Positions 7,196 through 8,697 of a DNA stretch of 8,697 nt are shown one piece after another. Where the stretch lies: the NCBI GenBank assembly GCA_964001155.1, contig CAXFCD010000183.1:1-8697 (forward strand), given 5' to 3'. How positions within the stretch are numbered: position 1 is the stretch's first letter; each line of letters begins with the position of its first letter. Under the pieces are notes generated by a model. That model was given only the letters and a program-made list of their open reading frames with translations, made no database searches and was not told the DNA's origin. The DNA is from CAXFCD01 sp964001155. Lineage in GTDB: Bacteria; Fidelibacterota; Marinisomatia; Marinisomatales; UBA1611. A program made the translations under genes and the position numbers.

Positions 7196-8697
7196 ATGAA
7201 AATAGCAGGGAATGATCTGGGGCTGAATAAACTCGGTCTAAATGATTTAATCAATGTCCACCGGAATTTATCCGTACAAGAACTCGTCACAGACATTGTG
7301 AAAAATGGGGAGGGCACTATCGGATTGCGCGGCGCTGCCATGGTGGATACGGGAATTTATACCGGTCGTTCACCCCAAGATAAATATATTGTGGATGAAG
7401 CAAGTTCTACTGATAAGATTTGGTGGGGACCCGTGAACCGAAAAATATCGGAAGATATTTTTGATAAACTCTATCAAAAGGTGGTGAATTATTACAATGA
7501 TTCCGATAATAGTAAAACGTATGTTTTTGACGGGTTTGCAGGAGCAGACCCAACCTATTCGCTTAATGTCCGCATTATCGCTAAAAAAGCATGGCAGGCC
7601 CATTTTGTCCATAACATGTTTATTCGTCCGAAAAACGGAGAATTAAACGGGTTTGATCCGGGGTTTACCATTATCAATGCATCGGATGTTTCCAATGAAG
7701 ATTTTGAAGCATTCGGGATGAATTCAGAAACATTCATTCTTTTTCATTTAGGGCGTCAAATTGCTATCATTGGCGGGACAGAATATGGCGGTGAAATGAA
7801 AAAAGGAATCTTTTCCGTATTACATTATTTGCTGCCCCAAGAAGGTGTTTTGTCTATGCATTGCTCTGCGAATGTTTATGTGGATAACAGCAATCCTGCA
7901 ATATTCTTCGGATTATCTGGAACAGGGAAAACCACCTTGAGTACCGATCCGGTGCGTCCGTTAATTGGTGATGATGAACATGGTTGGTCTGATGATGGTA
8001 TATTCAATTTTGAGGGCGGATGCTATGCAAAGGTGATCAACCTAAATAAGGATGAAGAGCCGGATATTTACAATGCCATCCGTGAAGGTGCACTTTTGGA
8101 AAATGTTGTGTATGATCCTGAAACAAAAATCATTGATTTTACAGATGGGTCAAAAACTGAGAATACTCGAGTTTCCTATCCATTGAATCATATTGATAAT
8201 TCGGTGTACGGGAAGGGAGAACCCAGCGTAGCGGGGCATCCGGAAAAAATTATTTTCCTGACCTGTGATGCCTATGGTGTGCTACCGCCCGTAGCGAAAT
8301 TATCCCCGGAACAAGCCATGTATCATTTTATCAGTGGATACACAGCAAAAGTAGCGGGCACTGAACGGGGCATCACTGAACCTACCGCAACATTTTCACC
8401 CTGTTTTGGCGGACCGTTTCTCACGCTTCATCCACTCCGGTATGCAGAACTATTAAAGGATAAAATGAAAAAATTTGATGTTGATGTTTATATTGTAAAT
8501 ACAGGATGGGTAGGCGCAAGTGCACAATCCGGTGCAAAACGATTCAGTCTGCCGGGGACTCGCGAAATCATCAATGCCATTTTAGGTGGAGAAATTGAAA
8601 ATTCAGAATTTGAAATTGATGAATATTTTGGATTCCGAATTCCTGTATCCCTGGGAAATATTGATTCAAAACTCTTGAATCCTGTCCGTGCTTGGGA
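7196..8697 (+). CDS. pckA: Phosphoenolpyruvate carboxykinase (ATP), 3' end beyond window
   Basis: Converts oxaloacetate and ATP to PEP, CO2 and ADP, the entry step of gluconeogenesis, in the cytoplasm. The frame is open for 500 codons to the window edge. The family has about 530-540 residues, so only a short C-terminal piece is missing. Landmarks in order are: Y-T-G-R-S-P-Q-D-K (substrate-binding Arg), N-V-R-I-I-A-K-K-A-W-Q-A-H-F, the metal-site region T-E-Y-G-G-E-M-K-K-G, the P-loop G-L-S-G-T-G-K-T-T (239-247), L-I-G-D-D-E-H-G-W (256-264, metal-binding aspartates), E-G-G-C-Y-A-K, and G-T-E-R-G-I-T-E-P-T near the nucleotide site. The P-loop and GDDEH pattern mark the ATP-dependent rather than the GTP-dependent family. 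Two loops differ in length from the E. coli enzyme as I recall it (8201-8230 and 8510-8542). The gene follows xer by 15 bases with no terminator or clear promoter, so it may share the upstream transcript. Confidence 0.97.
   Translation, partial: MKIAGNDLGLNKLGLNDLINVHRNLSVQELVTDIVKNGEGTIGLRGAAMVDTGIYTGRSPQDKYIVDEASSTDKIWWGPVNRKISEDIFDKLYQKVVNYYNDSDNSKTYVFDGFAGADPTYSLNVRIIAKKAWQAHFVHNMFIRPKNGELNGFDPGFTIINASDVSNEDFEAFGMNSETFILFHLGRQIAIIGGTEYGGEMKKGIFSVLHYLLPQEGVLSMHCSANVYVDNSNPAIFFGLSGTGKTTLSTDPVRPLIGDDEHGWSDDGIFNFEGGCYAKVINLNKDEEPDIYNAIREGALLENVVYDPETKIIDFTDGSKTENTRVSYPLNHIDNSVYGKGEPSVAGHPEKIIFLTCDAYGVLPPVAKLSPEQAMYHFISGYTAKVAGTERGITEPTATFSPCFGGPFLTLHPLRYAELLKDKMKKFDVDVYIVNTGWVGASAQSGAKRFSLPGTREIINAILGGEIENSEFEIDEYFGFRIPVSLGNIDSKLLNPVRAW

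Noticed and set aside
7370..7737. Minus-strand open frames within pckA
   Set aside because: They are antisense to conserved PEPCK sequence and lack start signals or recognisable domains.

Overview
The window is ordinary bacterial chromosome, densely coded on the plus strand, with seven genes: the 3' part of a DegP/DegQ-type HtrA protease, then ileS, a TraR/DksA-type zinc-finger gene, lspA, an rluD-type pseudouridine synthase gene, a xerC/xerD-type recombinase gene, and most of pckA (ATP-type PEP carboxykinase; its 3' end is cut off). Base composition looks moderately AT-rich and uniform. I see no RNA genes, insertion sequences, CRISPR arrays or other mobile elements. Assignment to an organism is inference. 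LspA and an HtrA with two PDZ domains fit any Gram-negative bacterium. The order ileS - dksA-like - lspA resembles what I recall from Bacteroidota/FCB-group genomes, and a marine FCB lineage such as Marinimicrobia (SAR406) is plausible but not proven.

Layout. Positions 1-977 hold the HtrA 3' part, closed by a strong intrinsic terminator (996-1023). A 77-base gap follows with a weak promoter candidate and a small inverted repeat. From ileS (1101) to the window end, all six genes run in one direction with gaps of 6-15 bases or short overlaps (lspA/rluD 4 bases, rluD/xer 11 or 29 bases). No terminator is visible between them, so they look like one long transcription unit. Its contents are isoleucyl-tRNA charging, a transcription factor likely acting on RNA polymerase, lipoprotein signal-peptide cleavage, rRNA modification, chromosome-dimer resolution and gluconeogenesis: a housekeeping and growth cluster rather than a dedicated pathway.

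The most notable feature is the isoleucyl-tRNA synthetase. It is a long (1098 aa) type-2-like enzyme. Its class I signature HIGH reads G-V-H-H (1266-1277), with the first and third positions exchanged relative to H-x-G-H. Its KMSKS loop reads D-M-H-K-S (3045-3059). The GxHH form has, as I recall, been linked to extreme mupirocin resistance in bacterial IleRS2. This makes ileS the best candidate here for unusual biology. The remaining findings are smaller: a basic insertion in the Xer N-terminal domain, two unusual loops in PEPCK, a TTG start for rluD, and the structured ileS leader without a Shine-Dalgarno sequence. I found no previously undescribed multi-gene system.
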